Origin: RBG-13-33-26 sp964430085
GTDB lineage: Archaea; Nanobdellota; Nanobdellia; Pacearchaeales; GW2011-AR1
Direction: 5' to 3'
DNA length: 18,761 nucleotides
NCBI GenBank assembly: GCA_964430085.1
Contig: CAYSES010000010.1
Location: forward strand, 1-18,761
Under the pieces are notes generated by a model. The model was not told the DNA's origin. It saw nothing but the letters and a program-made list of their open reading frames with translations, and ran no database searches. Positions 1 through 7,651 of this stretch are shown one piece after another. Made by a program: the position numbers and the translations under genes. Position 1 is the stretch's first letter; every line of letters starts with the position of its first letter.

Positions 1-38
1 TTTACTATTTGCTCTTTTATTTCAGAAGAATTTTCCAT
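1..38 (-). CDS. Partial leftward gene, N-terminus only
   Basis: An ATG on the minus strand at 38 opens a frame that runs off the left edge of the window (MENSSEIKEQIV, then incomplete). There is far too little to name a family. The support is positional: a TTTAAA box at 62-67 is centred about 26 nt upstream of the ATG, the spacing seen at most other leaderless starts here, and the region up to the rightward glycosyltransferase gene is otherwise empty. The two genes would be divergent. It could be spurious, because only 12 codons are visible. Confidence 0.45.
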   Translation of the reverse strand, partial: MENSSEIKEQIV

Positions 39-43
39 TAACG

Positions 44-68
44 AAAAGAGGAAAGTGTATTTTTAAAG
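44..68. promoter_or_regulatory. Promoter module: AAAAGAGGAAAGT, 5 nt, TTTAAA
   Basis: A 13-bp motif (44-56) lies 5 bp from a TTTAAA box (62-67). The same 13-mer, spacer length and box recur at 3715-3738. Read leftward, the box is at leaderless spacing for the partial gene starting at 38, and the motif falls between box and start codon, a classic repressor position. Read rightward, the motif would lie upstream of the box. Confidence 0.45.
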
Positions 69-90
69 ATAGTGAATGAAAGATAGTTAT

Positions 91-100
91 TTTTATAAAA
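91..100 (+). promoter_or_regulatory. TATA box of the glycosyltransferase gene
   Basis: TTTTATAAAA is centred 25.5 nt upstream of the ATG at 121, not of the upstream in-frame ATG at 76. It therefore supports a leaderless mRNA beginning at codon 121. Confidence 0.6.
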
Positions 101-120
101 AGAAGCCATTAAAATTAGTT

Positions 121-1035
121 ATGAGGTTTTCCTTGATTATTCCTGTGGCTCCATATAGGGGTGCAGAAATCGTAAGAAGTTTAAAAGAGATAGATTTCTC
201 CAAAAAAGAATATGAGGTTATCATAGAAAAAGGAACAAATGCATCTGAAAACAGGAACAGAGGTTTTGAAAAAAGTAGGGGAGAGATAATTGTTTTTCTT
301 GATGATGATGGGATTATAAATCAAGACTTATTAAAAAATGCTGAAAAATTCTTTAACGAATATCCTGAAATTGATATTGTTGGCGGGCCGCAATTAACTC
401 CCTTAGATGAAAAAGGTTTTGCAAAAATTTCTGGTTATGCTCTTTCTTCTAAATTTGGGGGATGGAATACTTCAAACAGATATGAAAAGAAAAAACTTAA
501 TCTAGATGTTGATGAGACTTTCTTAACTACTGCGATAATGTTTTGCAAAAGAAACGTCATGGAAAAGATTAAGTTTGATACGAAATTATGGCCCGGCGAA
601 GACCCTAAATTTATATCTGATGCAAAAAAACAAAATTTTAAGGTTGCTTATAGTCCTGATTTGATTATCTATCATAGAAGAAGGCCTACAATAAGAGCTT
701 TGATAAAACAGATTTTTAATTATGGAAAAGTTTCCCCTTTTAGGGAAAAAGTCGCAGATACATTTAGGAAGCCTTTTTTTCTTATCCCTTCTGTTTTTGT
801 TTTATATTTAATTACTTTTTTCGGATCAATGTTTTTTAATACTGCTTTTTCAAGGGGCATATTTTTCCTTCCTTTATTCCTTTATTTAATGATGGATTTA
901 GATTTTTCAATTTATGAAGGAATAAAAAACAGGCATGTGGCCTCAATTTTAGCATTATTATTTATTTTCCCAATAATTCATTTAAGTTATGGAATCGGCA
1001 GGATTCATGGATATCTAAAAAAGATGTTTATTTAA
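121..1035 (+). CDS. Family 2 glycosyltransferase, membrane-associated
   Basis: A GT2 (GT-A fold) glycosyltransferase predicted to transfer a sugar from a nucleotide sugar at the inner face of the membrane. The N-terminus MRFSLIIPVAP is a typical GT2 first strand. FLDDDG near residues 59-64 is the DXD metal/nucleotide-sugar site, and WPGEDPKF near residue 170 resembles the catalytic ED region. Two or three hydrophobic segments follow in the last third (from about residue 220), so the protein is probably membrane-bound. The open frame extends to an ATG at 76, but a TATA box at 91-100 sits at leaderless spacing from 121, so 121 is preferred. The UDP-sugar decarboxylase gene follows 54 nt downstream, suggesting cell-surface glycan synthesis. 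Acceptor and sugar are unknown. Confidence 0.85.
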   Translation: MRFSLIIPVAPYRGAEIVRSLKEIDFSKKEYEVIIEKGTNASENRNRGFEKSRGEIIVFLDDDGIINQDLLKNAEKFFNEYPEIDIVGGPQLTPLDEKGFAKISGYALSSKFGGWNTSNRYEKKKLNLDVDETFLTTAIMFCKRNVMEKIKFDTKLWPGEDPKFISDAKKQNFKVAYSPDLIIYHRRRPTIRALIKQIFNYGKVSPFREKVADTFRKPFFLIPSVFVLYLITFFGSMFFNTAFSRGIFFLPLFLYLMMDLDFSIYEGIKNRHVASILALLFIFPIIHLSYGIGRIHGYLKKMFI

Positions 1036-1061
1036 AAGAATATATTGTAAATACATAAAGC

Positions 1062-1069
1062 CTTAAAAG
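1062..1069 (+). promoter_or_regulatory. Probable TATA box of the decarboxylase gene
   Basis: CTTAAAAG is centred about 25 nt upstream of the ATG at 1090, the leaderless spacing used across this window. Confidence 0.4.
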
Positions 1070-1089
1070 AAAAGACTATACAACTTTTT

Positions 1090-2055
1090 ATGAAGATTTT
1101 GGTGACTGGTGGTGCAGGTTTTATTGGAAGTCATTTATGCAGATATCTTCTTAAAAAAGGGCATGAAGTTGTATGTTTGGATAATTTTTTTACAGGTAGA
1201 AGCATAAATATATTAGATTTGAAGAAAAGTTCCAAGTTTACAGTCATTCCCCATGACATAACAAAACCAATTGAGATAAGAGAACATTTTGACAGGATCT
1301 ATAACCTTGCATGTCCTGCATCTCCTATCCACTATCAATTTGATCCTGTTGAAACAATTAAAGCGAATACAATTGGCGTTGTTAATGTTCTTGAATTTGC
1401 TAAATTAAATGGAGCACGAGTTTTTCAGGCATCAACTTCTGAGATTTATGGAGATCCATTAGAACATCCCCAAAAAGAAAGCTATAAGGGAAATGTAAAT
1501 ACTCTCGGACCAAGAGCATGTTATGATGAAGGAAAGAGAGTTGCAGAAGCTTTGTTTATGGATTATCATAGAACTTATCGAATTCCTGTAAGGATAGCAA
1601 GAATTTTTAATACATATGGTCCAAGCATGGATAAAGATGACGGAAGAGTTGTCAGCAATTTTATTATGCAGGCATTAAATAACAAACCGATAACTATTTT
1701 CGGAACAGGAAATCAAACAAGAAGTTTTTGTTATGTATCTGATTTAATTGAAGGAATTTATAGATTAATGGAATCTCAAAACATTGGTCCGATTAATTTA
1801 GGAAATCCAGGAGAGTTTACAATGCTTGAGCTTGCAGAAAAGATTACAAAATTAACTAATTCAAAAAGCAGAATTGAATATAAAGAACTTCCTCAAGATG
1901 ATCCTACTCAGAGAAAGCCAAATATAACTCTTGCACAAAATGTTTTGAAGTGGAAACCAAAAATACATTTAGAAGAAGGATTAAAAGAGACTATAAATTA
2001 TTTTAAATGGATGATAAAAAAAGAACAAAATGGGCAGAAAAGCCGTTATATTTGA
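1090..2055 (+). CDS. UDP-glucuronic acid decarboxylase-like SDR (UDP-xylose synthase type)
   Basis: An extended short-chain dehydrogenase of the UDP-glucuronate decarboxylase group, which makes UDP-xylose for glycan synthesis. Visible marks are the Rossmann motif GGAGFIG (residues 7-13), the TSE triad at 116-118, the catalytic YxxxK at Y145/K149, and the segment RIFNTYGPSMDKDDGRVVSN (171-190), which closely matches the hallmark of this subfamily. At 321 aa it has the usual full length. The GT2 gene lies upstream and a HAD gene overlaps its last 26 nt, so the three probably act as one sugar-modification unit. A related nucleotide-sugar epimerase/dehydratase remains possible, but the hallmark segment makes decarboxylase the best call. 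Confidence 0.85.
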   Translation: MKILVTGGAGFIGSHLCRYLLKKGHEVVCLDNFFTGRSINILDLKKSSKFTVIPHDITKPIEIREHFDRIYNLACPASPIHYQFDPVETIKANTIGVVNVLEFAKLNGARVFQASTSEIYGDPLEHPQKESYKGNVNTLGPRACYDEGKRVAEALFMDYHRTYRIPVRIARIFNTYGPSMDKDDGRVVSNFIMQALNNKPITIFGTGNQTRSFCYVSDLIEGIYRLMESQNIGPINLGNPGEFTMLELAEKITKLTNSKSRIEYKELPQDDPTQRKPNITLAQNVLKWKPKIHLEEGLKETINYFKWMIKKEQNGQKSRYI

Positions 2056-2809
2056 TCTCTTCGGGACATTAATCAAGGCAACAAGTCCAGAAAATAGAGC
2101 TATTGAATATTTTAAAACAAATGTACAACACTCGTCGGTTCAACGAAAGTTTTGTGGGGCTTTATTTGATTCAAAGATTACTTGGGAAGGATTCTTAGAT
2201 GGATGTTTTATTAAAAAAGATTCTTCGTGGAATATTTATCTCGAAAATTGTTGTAAATCTTTAAAGATAGATAACACCATAAAAAACCATAAAAAAATAT
2301 ATGAAATTATTAAATCTACACTACTAAACGATGCTCTTTCTTGGATTCCTGAAAAAAGAAATGAAATTTTAGAACAATTAAAAAAAGATAAATATATCTT
2401 ATCAATTGCTTCAAATGCCTTTCCTCCAACATTAGATTTTATTTTAAATTGTACTAGTTTACCAAGATTTATTAAAAAAGAGAATATATTTGTTTCATAT
2501 AAAATCGGAAAAGTAAAAACAGATCCTGATTTTTATTGGGATGTATTAAACAAACTGGATATTCATCCTGAAGATGCAATGATTATTGGGGATAGTTGGA
2601 AGTCTGATATTTATTCTTCAAAAAAAGCGACAAAGGGGAAGATTGGTGGTATCTTATATGATTCTTGTGAGGGAAAAAGAGATATTGATGGGGGCATTAA
2701 TGAAGAAATAAAAATGAACAATTCTGAATCATATCGATTTTATAGGGTTACAGAATTTTCTAAAATTCCCGAAAGAACTGAGAATTTTTTTAACAAAATT
2801 ATTTTTTAG
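2030..2809 (+). CDS. HAD-superfamily hydrolase (haloacid dehalogenase-like)
   Basis: A soluble HAD hydrolase with all four motifs. The nucleophile is D9 in FDLFGTL, with the second Asp replaced by Phe as in many dehalogenase-like members. Motif II is S128 in SNA, motif III is Lys in KVKTDPDF (161-168), and motif IV is GDSWKSD with D188 and D193. A helical cap (about residues 20-110) lies between motifs I and II. The start overlaps the decarboxylase gene by 26 nt, so translation is probably coupled. The neighbourhood suggests a sugar-phosphate or nucleotide-sugar phosphatase, but the substrate cannot be read from the sequence. The 3' end overlaps the convergent nucleotidyltransferase gene by 11 bp. 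Confidence 0.8.
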   Translation: MGRKAVIFDLFGTLIKATSPENRAIEYFKTNVQHSSVQRKFCGALFDSKITWEGFLDGCFIKKDSSWNIYLENCCKSLKIDNTIKNHKKIYEIIKSTLLNDALSWIPEKRNEILEQLKKDKYILSIASNAFPPTLDFILNCTSLPRFIKKENIFVSYKIGKVKTDPDFYWDVLNKLDIHPEDAMIIGDSWKSDIYSSKKATKGKIGGILYDSCEGKRDIDGGINEEIKMNNSESYRFYRVTEFSKIPERTENFFNKIIF

Positions 2810-3623
2810 TCTGGCGTTCTAAATTTGCTTTTTTAAGGTCTTTTTTGTTATGAATATGTGTTTCTATAACCGGGCTTACATACCCATTCAAAAGACCTTT
2901 TTTAGCTAATACAGGAAAAATATCTTCTTCTAATGAATCCCCTTTATATTGCAGTAGTTCTGGTTCGCAGACAAAGATCGGAGAAAAAACAAGGTAACTA
3001 TTTTCTGTAATTTTTTGGCGCGGCTTTTGATCAAACCTAATAATTTTATTGCCTTCTAAAAAAACTTCTCCCTTTACAAGAGGATTTTTATATGTACTTA
3101 CATTTAAGGTAACTATATTGGGATTTTTAAGATGAGAATTCCATAAATCATTAATTTTGATAGAATCAAAAATGATATCCCCAAACAAAACTAGGAAAGT
3201 ATCATTAATTTTATTTTTTAATAATCTTAAAGAATCTGCAGTTCCATGTGCTGATTTTTCTTCGATGTAATCTATATTTACTCCGTAAGAATGCCCATTT
3301 TTCATTACTCCGAATATAGACTCCAGAATTTTTTTTCTTGCAATAACGAATATCTCGCGAAAATTATTCTCTCTTAATTTTCTGATTGCCTTTTCAATTA
3401 AAGGGGTACCTTTTATCTCTAATTCAGGCAAGTATTTCCCTTCAATAATTAATTTTTCCTCTGGCCCCCCTAACAGTATAACTGCTATTTTATTTTTATC
3501 GAAAGATTCTTTTAAAACAACTTCTATTGCCTGAGACCGATTTCTAACAATCAGTCCATCTATGATTGAATCAATTCTTTTAAGAATTCCTCTGCTAAGA
3601 GTTATTGAAATTTTATTTTTCAT
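2799..3623 (-). CDS. Ribbon-helix-helix domain fused to a sugar-phosphate nucleotidylyltransferase
   Basis: A 274-aa protein with two domains. Residues 3-42 look like a CopG/NikR-type ribbon-helix-helix DNA-binding domain (strand ISITLS, then amphipathic helices with the typical RSQAIEVVL segment). From about residue 46 comes a GT-A nucleotidyltransferase: ILLGGPEEKL at 49-58, KGTPLIEKAI at 71-80, HGTAD at 126-130, and VLFGDI at 145-150 with the metal-binding Asp. The usual GGxGxR loop is altered to GGPEEK, so the normal catalytic Arg is a Lys or lost, and activity is uncertain. The family makes NDP-sugars from sugar-1-phosphates. The protein is divergent from the Nudix gene across a region containing a perfect palindrome, suggesting autoregulation. 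Confidence 0.8.
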   Translation of the reverse strand: MKNKISITLSRGILKRIDSIIDGLIVRNRSQAIEVVLKESFDKNKIAVILLGGPEEKLIIEGKYLPELEIKGTPLIEKAIRKLRENNFREIFVIARKKILESIFGVMKNGHSYGVNIDYIEEKSAHGTADSLRLLKNKINDTFLVLFGDIIFDSIKINDLWNSHLKNPNIVTLNVSTYKNPLVKGEVFLEGNKIIRFDQKPRQKITENSYLVFSPIFVCEPELLQYKGDSLEEDIFPVLAKKGLLNGYVSPVIETHIHNKKDLKKANLERQTKK

Positions 3624-3645
3624 ATAATCCTTTTATTTTTTGATA

Positions 3646-3654
3646 TTTTTAAAG
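3646..3654 (-). promoter_or_regulatory. TATA box of the RHH-nucleotidyltransferase gene
   Basis: On the minus strand this reads CTTTAAAAA, centred about 27 nt upstream of the ATG at 3623. It lies 18 bp from the palindrome at 3673-3695. Confidence 0.55.
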
Positions 3655-3672
3655 TTTATTATTAGTATGATA

Positions 3673-3695
3673 AAAGTAGGATTAAATCCTACTTT
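3673..3695. promoter_or_regulatory. Perfect palindrome, likely operator
   Basis: Arms AAAGTAGGATT (3673-3683) and AATCCTACTTT (3685-3695) are exact reverse complements around one central A. A further same-direction half-site, AAGTAGGAT, lies at 3762-3770 nearer the Nudix gene, and a degenerate copy (GTATGAT) at 3665-3671. Ribbon-helix-helix proteins bind short inverted or direct repeats, and one is encoded by the adjacent gene. An RNA hairpin or terminator is less likely, given the repeated half-sites and the modest GC content. Confidence 0.55.
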
Positions 3696-3714
3696 CCTTT
3701 TAGTTCTATTATAT

Positions 3715-3739
3715 AAAAGAGGAAAGTTTTGTTTTAAAT
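3715..3739. promoter_or_regulatory. Second copy of the AAAAGAGGAAAGT / TTTAAA module
   Basis: The 13-bp motif (3715-3727) and TTTAAA (3733-3738) have the same 5-bp spacer as at 44-67. Read leftward, it would start RNA near 3710 and give the RHH-nucleotidyltransferase a long leader. Read rightward, it would start RNA near 3762 and give the Nudix gene a roughly 48-nt leader. Confidence 0.4.
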
Positions 3740-3809
3740 TTTTTATTTAATTTATCGGATTAAGTAGGATAAAGGTAAGATTTTTAACCAAAGAATCTAA
3801 ATAAAAAAT

Positions 3810-4760
3810 ATGTCTTTTGAAAAATCAAAATACGGAAAAGAAATAATATATCCTTTCACAGGAAAATTTACTTCAGAACAAGTATCTTATGACTTAATCC
3901 CATCATCTTTAAAGATTTCGGAAAATAAAGAAAAAGAAATTAAGGACGCTTTTGAAGAGAGAAAAAAGAGCAATCCCAATTTTTTTGATGGAGCGCTTTG
4001 GAGATATGAGGGACATGAGTTTTCTCCCGGGGGCGTTATAATTAGATTAAGCCCAACAAGTTATATGCAACATAATATATTACGGTTCGGAAACTTTAAG
4101 GTAAATTATGGGTATATAGGCACTTCTTCCAAGGAAGGATTATTTGAAAAAGGAAAATTGGTTTCAAATTATCCAAACCCCTTTAGTATAAACGCGGTTC
4201 AAAGAACACTGGATGGCTATTTATTAATAGGAGTAAAAGGAGAGAAATCCGATCAAGTAGGCCTTGGTGTAATGGGGGCAGGATTCATTAAAAGAAAAGA
4301 ACAAAATGGACAAAACTTAATTCCTGAAACGATTTTTACAGCAACACATAGAGAATGTATTGAGGAAACTTCATATATGACTAATTCCCCAACTGAAGGG
4401 GATATAAGAGACTTTTTCGTGTTGGGAACTATATTTGGCAGCAATCATGATACTACAACTTGCATCTATGTTCCGTTAAAAGTTCAAAAGTCAGAGATAG
4501 GAATAGGAAACAAAGAGCATAGTTCTTTAATTTTCTTAAAAGATGATCCTAAATTATTATATAATTTTTTGGAGATAGGGGGAATTTCAACAGACTATAT
4601 CAATTATGGAAATACTATCTTTGAAACGTATGATCCAAGAAAGAAAAAAGATTTAATGAGTATATTAAAGAATTCTGAAAAAGGGCTTATTCCTTTTGTG
4701 GACCATTTAATAGGCGATATAGAACTATATTTAAGAAATAGAAAAACTCTTTTAGAATAA
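3810..4760 (+). CDS. Nudix hydrolase with an N-terminal extension, NUDT22-like
   Basis: A 316-aa Nudix hydrolase, an enzyme type that cleaves nucleoside diphosphates linked to another group. The Nudix box is almost canonical: G167-x5-E173-x7-R181-E182-x2-E185-E186, with the later Gly replaced by Ser (ETSYM). About 150 residues precede it. The segment FFDGALWRYEGHE and the IRLSPTSY motif recall the architecture of NUDT22/plant Nudix-9 proteins that hydrolyse UDP-sugars; this resemblance is from memory and is an inference. Its divergence from a sugar nucleotidyltransferase makes a nucleotide-sugar substrate attractive. The promoter is unclear: there is no good TATA box at leaderless spacing, so a leadered transcript is possible. 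Confidence 0.75.
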   Translation: MSFEKSKYGKEIIYPFTGKFTSEQVSYDLIPSSLKISENKEKEIKDAFEERKKSNPNFFDGALWRYEGHEFSPGGVIIRLSPTSYMQHNILRFGNFKVNYGYIGTSSKEGLFEKGKLVSNYPNPFSINAVQRTLDGYLLIGVKGEKSDQVGLGVMGAGFIKRKEQNGQNLIPETIFTATHRECIEETSYMTNSPTEGDIRDFFVLGTIFGSNHDTTTCIYVPLKVQKSEIGIGNKEHSSLIFLKDDPKLLYNFLEIGGISTDYINYGNTIFETYDPRKKKDLMSILKNSEKGLIPFVDHLIGDIELYLRNRKTLLE

Positions 4761-4764
4761 AAAA

Positions 4765-5214
4765 TTATTTAGTTACCTTCCATCTGTGATAATTCCATAT
4801 TAAAGAAATCTTGTCAACTGTTCTTTTTTTATTAATTTCGTCAGGGATATCTATTATCATATGGAAGAGGAATCCAATACCTACATAAAGGAAGAATACT
4901 GAAACATATCCTCCCAATAAGAAAAGAACAATAATCCATTCAATTCCATGAAAAAGATAAAATCCAGAGTATACTTTTTTTCTTTCTTTCATTGGCAAGG
5001 AAAGTGTTCTTTTTACATTGTCGTCAAACCAGTGATAAGCCTTGAATGGATTCAAACTTTTCTTTTTAATAAGATAGTATAACATATGATCGCCGTCTAT
5101 TAAAAAAGACGAAAGAAAAATAATCCAAAGTCCAAGGAGAGAAATTTGTGGAAAAAACATATGAAGGATAATTATAAAAATTAATCCAAATAAAAAATGA
5201 TATTTCGGCAGCAT
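4765..5214 (-). CDS. Small polytopic membrane protein, possible metal-dependent hydrolase-like
   Basis: 149 aa with about four hydrophobic segments (roughly residues 5-22, 26-42, 88-106 and 108-125). Acidic/His motifs, SSFLIDGDHMLYY near 35-47, FHGIEW near 88-93 and FHMIIDIPDE near 117-126, resemble the D-x-D-H and H-x3-D patterns of membrane-bound metal-dependent hydrolases of the DUF457/YdjM type. That is a tentative family guess. The ATG follows the secD stop codon with no gap, so it is almost certainly the third gene of the secF-secD transcript. It converges with the Nudix gene with only 4 bp between them. Confidence 0.6.
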   Translation of the reverse strand: MLPKYHFLFGLIFIIILHMFFPQISLLGLWIIFLSSFLIDGDHMLYYLIKKKSLNPFKAYHWFDDNVKRTLSLPMKERKKVYSGFYLFHGIEWIIVLFLLGGYVSVFFLYVGIGFLFHMIIDIPDEINKKRTVDKISLIWNYHRWKVTK

Positions 5215-6741
5215 TTATTTCTCAATTAATTTTACAATATCTGCGAAAGCAGGACGTGTTATTAAGACTCCAATTGTTATTCCAATAAGAGTTGTGAATA
5301 CAAAACCTCTTAATAATCCAGCACCAGCCCACCATAAAGGCAATAATGAAACTACAGAAGTAAAATATGCTCCAAGAATTATTGTAAAAGCTCTCTTCAT
5401 TCTTTCTTTTATGCTTAAAGTTTGTCTTTCTTGTTTTGCTTCATCAAGGATAACTATCTGATCATCAACACCAGTACCTATTGCTGCAAGGATTCCTGCA
5501 ATGCTTGGAAGATCTAAATCCCATTTAATCAAAGCTGCAATTCCTAAAATGATAGTTATCTCAGATGTACAAATAAGCAAGGGGATAACTGAAGATTTAA
5601 CTCTGTATCTAAGGAATATAATGAGTGATACAAGGATAAGCGCAGCGATTGCCGCATAAAAGATGTATTTTGTGAAGTTATCTCCGAGTGTCGGAGAGAT
5701 TGTATCTAATTTAACAATTTGTAATTTGAAGGGCAAGCTTCCTGTAATAAGAATTGTCTGCAGTTTATTCATTTGTTCTTGTGCTGAATTATAAGCATCA
5801 AGTTTTGTAGGACCTGAACCGGATCCTGAAATCTGAATTCTTGTTTCTGCGATTCCCTTTAAACTTTTTCCGATTAACAGGCTATCCACTAACTTATCAT
5901 CAAGGTAAAGGTCTAATTTCTTAGAAAGATAATCGCCTTGTGCAGTCGAATTAATATCGAGATCTTTTGTTATGTCTGCTTGTCTTTCTGCAGCTACTTG
6001 ACTTAGATATACAACGAACTTGAATTCACAACTATATGATTCTTCTGAGGACTGAGTACAAGATGAAATTCCTGACTCCTGGCCGCCCCGTGCAACAGAG
6101 GTTATATCCTTGTCTCCGCCGATGAAAACAACATCATCTCCGATTTTTGCTTCAAACTTTCCTTGCTGAGAAATTAAATCTTCTAAATCTTTGGGGGTTG
6201 CTCCTGCAATTTCAATTTGTACATAATTGTTTCCAGCCAAGTCATGGATAGGTCTTATGGTCATATCAGAAATACCATAAACATTAAATCGGTTTGTTAT
6301 GATGCTAACTAAGTCGTTAACTTCGGAGGTAGTTAATTCGTGATCTTCAGCTTTTACAAGAGCTCTTGCTCCCCCACTTAAGTCAAGCCCTTTTTTAAGA
6401 TTGGTTTTGGGTATGTCTGCAACAGTTATGTTGGGGGGGCTGTCTGAATAAATAGGGAAATCAGAATCTGTTGTTGTTACTACAATTTTTATTTTTTCTC
6501 CAGAAGTAAATTTTTGGTGTATTATATTTGAATAATCTTCTGCATTTTTAATTGCTTGTCCGTCTATTGCTGTGATTACTTGATTTTGTCTTAATCCCTG
6601 TTCAAAAGCAGTTGAATTTGTTTCTACACTCTTAATAACTACTCCATTTTGTAAGAAGTTAGGAGTTATGAATATCGATAACAAAGATAATGATACAAAA
6701 ATTATCAAAATCCAAATTTTCCAGGTTAATTTAATCTTCAT
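5215..6741 (-). CDS. secD: Protein-export membrane protein SecD, with PDZ-like domain
   Basis: An RND-fold Sec accessory subunit that works with SecF to drive late steps of protein export. Order: TM1 (about 9-27), a PDZ-like domain (about 31-97, VVIKSVETNSTAFEQGLRQN then VITAIDGQAI), the conserved P1 start LKKGLDLSGGARALVKAE (about 115-132), a long extracytoplasmic region, then five C-terminal TM helices. GTGVDDQIVILDE near 422-434 carries the intramembrane Asp characteristic of SecD. At 508 aa it is longer than the core, mainly through the PDZ insert and a loop with CTQSSEESYSCEF. The start overlaps secF by 11 nt, indicating coupled translation. Confidence 0.93.
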   Translation of the reverse strand: MKIKLTWKIWILIIFVSLSLLSIFITPNFLQNGVVIKSVETNSTAFEQGLRQNQVITAIDGQAIKNAEDYSNIIHQKFTSGEKIKIVVTTTDSDFPIYSDSPPNITVADIPKTNLKKGLDLSGGARALVKAEDHELTTSEVNDLVSIITNRFNVYGISDMTIRPIHDLAGNNYVQIEIAGATPKDLEDLISQQGKFEAKIGDDVVFIGGDKDITSVARGGQESGISSCTQSSEESYSCEFKFVVYLSQVAAERQADITKDLDINSTAQGDYLSKKLDLYLDDKLVDSLLIGKSLKGIAETRIQISGSGSGPTKLDAYNSAQEQMNKLQTILITGSLPFKLQIVKLDTISPTLGDNFTKYIFYAAIAALILVSLIIFLRYRVKSSVIPLLICTSEITIILGIAALIKWDLDLPSIAGILAAIGTGVDDQIVILDEAKQERQTLSIKERMKRAFTIILGAYFTSVVSLLPLWWAGAGLLRGFVFTTLIGITIGVLITRPAFADIVKLIEK

Positions 6742-7642
6742 TTTTCTTTTTCTCTTTCTTTAAAGCATACCATTTAATTATTGAAACATTAGTAACCCAT
6801 GTATTTAACAAATCAAAGGTTAAACCGATAACCATTATCAAGAAAATCTGATGAAGTATTGATGAGAAGGAACCAACGATTAAAAATGCTGCTAAAACAG
6901 CGAATAAAGATGTGAGAGTCATTGTTATCCCTGTCTTGAAAGAGTCAAAGATTCTTTTGTTCAAGCTTCCTACTTCTCTCTTCAAAACTTTATTTGTTAA
7001 CAGGATATCTGTATCTACAGAATAACCTATAAGCATTAAAAGCGCAACAATTCCTGCACTTGAAATTTCTATGCCCAAAAAATTTACAAGCACAAGTGTC
7101 ATAAAAATATCAGCAAAAGCGGAAAAAATTACTGCTACAGAAGGAACAAATGTTTTGAACTGTAAAAAAACAACTACTGCCATCAAACCAAAAGCTATTA
7201 GTAGTGCTATCAGAAGTTGCTGATAAAAATTTTCGCCTAAGGTAGATCCTGTAAACTCAAAACTCGCATTTTCTCCGTCAATCAATTCATATCCAAGATA
7301 ATCTTCAAGAATTTGTTTTGCTTTGTCTTTTTCTGTTTTTGTTTCTATAATAACTGCTTTTTGTTCTTTTGTAAGTAAATCCGAGATTTCACGCACGTGA
7401 ACATTATCTAATTTGTCTGAAATCGCTGCTTTTAAGGCATCAATATCAATTTTTTCGTTAATTGTGATAGAAGTTCCACCTGTCAAAGAAATATCTTTAT
7501 GTACAATGTCATGGTTATTTGAATAAAAAATTCCCATATAAACAAATCCTATAACTATTAAGAATAGAGGGATTAGCAATAGCAATTTGTAGTGCTTATC
7601 GTGAAATTTGATAAATTTTTCCTTGAATTTTGTTTTTTCCAT
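6731..7642 (-). CDS. secF: Protein-export membrane protein SecF
   Basis: The partner of SecD in the export channel accessory complex. TM1 lies at about residues 19-36, then the ISLTGGTSITI motif typical of SecF. A periplasmic region with two beta-alpha units follows, then five TM helices from about residue 140. LIGYSVDTDILLTNKVL carries D210/D212, the conserved intramembrane acidic motif. Length (303 aa) is normal. The ATG is only 9 nt downstream of the 3' end of tRNA-Gly, and no TATA box fits inside the tRNA. The gene is therefore probably transcribed from the tRNA-Gly promoter, with the mRNA 5' end made by tRNA 3' processing. Confidence 0.93.
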   Translation of the reverse strand: MEKTKFKEKFIKFHDKHYKLLLLIPLFLIVIGFVYMGIFYSNNHDIVHKDISLTGGTSITINEKIDIDALKAAISDKLDNVHVREISDLLTKEQKAVIIETKTEKDKAKQILEDYLGYELIDGENASFEFTGSTLGENFYQQLLIALLIAFGLMAVVVFLQFKTFVPSVAVIFSAFADIFMTLVLVNFLGIEISSAGIVALLMLIGYSVDTDILLTNKVLKREVGSLNKRIFDSFKTGITMTLTSLFAVLAAFLIVGSFSSILHQIFLIMVIGLTFDLLNTWVTNVSIIKWYALKKEKKKNED

Positions 7643-7651
7643 TTTTTAAAA

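Noticed and set aside
76..120. The upstream ATG at 76 as start of the glycosyltransferase
   Set aside because: The 15 extra residues are Lys-rich and precede the typical GT2 first strand. The TATA box at 91-100 would lie inside the gene, while it fits a start at 121.
3673..3695. The palindrome as an intrinsic terminator
   Set aside because: It lies between two divergent gene starts, its arms recur singly nearby, and the stem is AT-rich with only a short T run. An operator explains it better.
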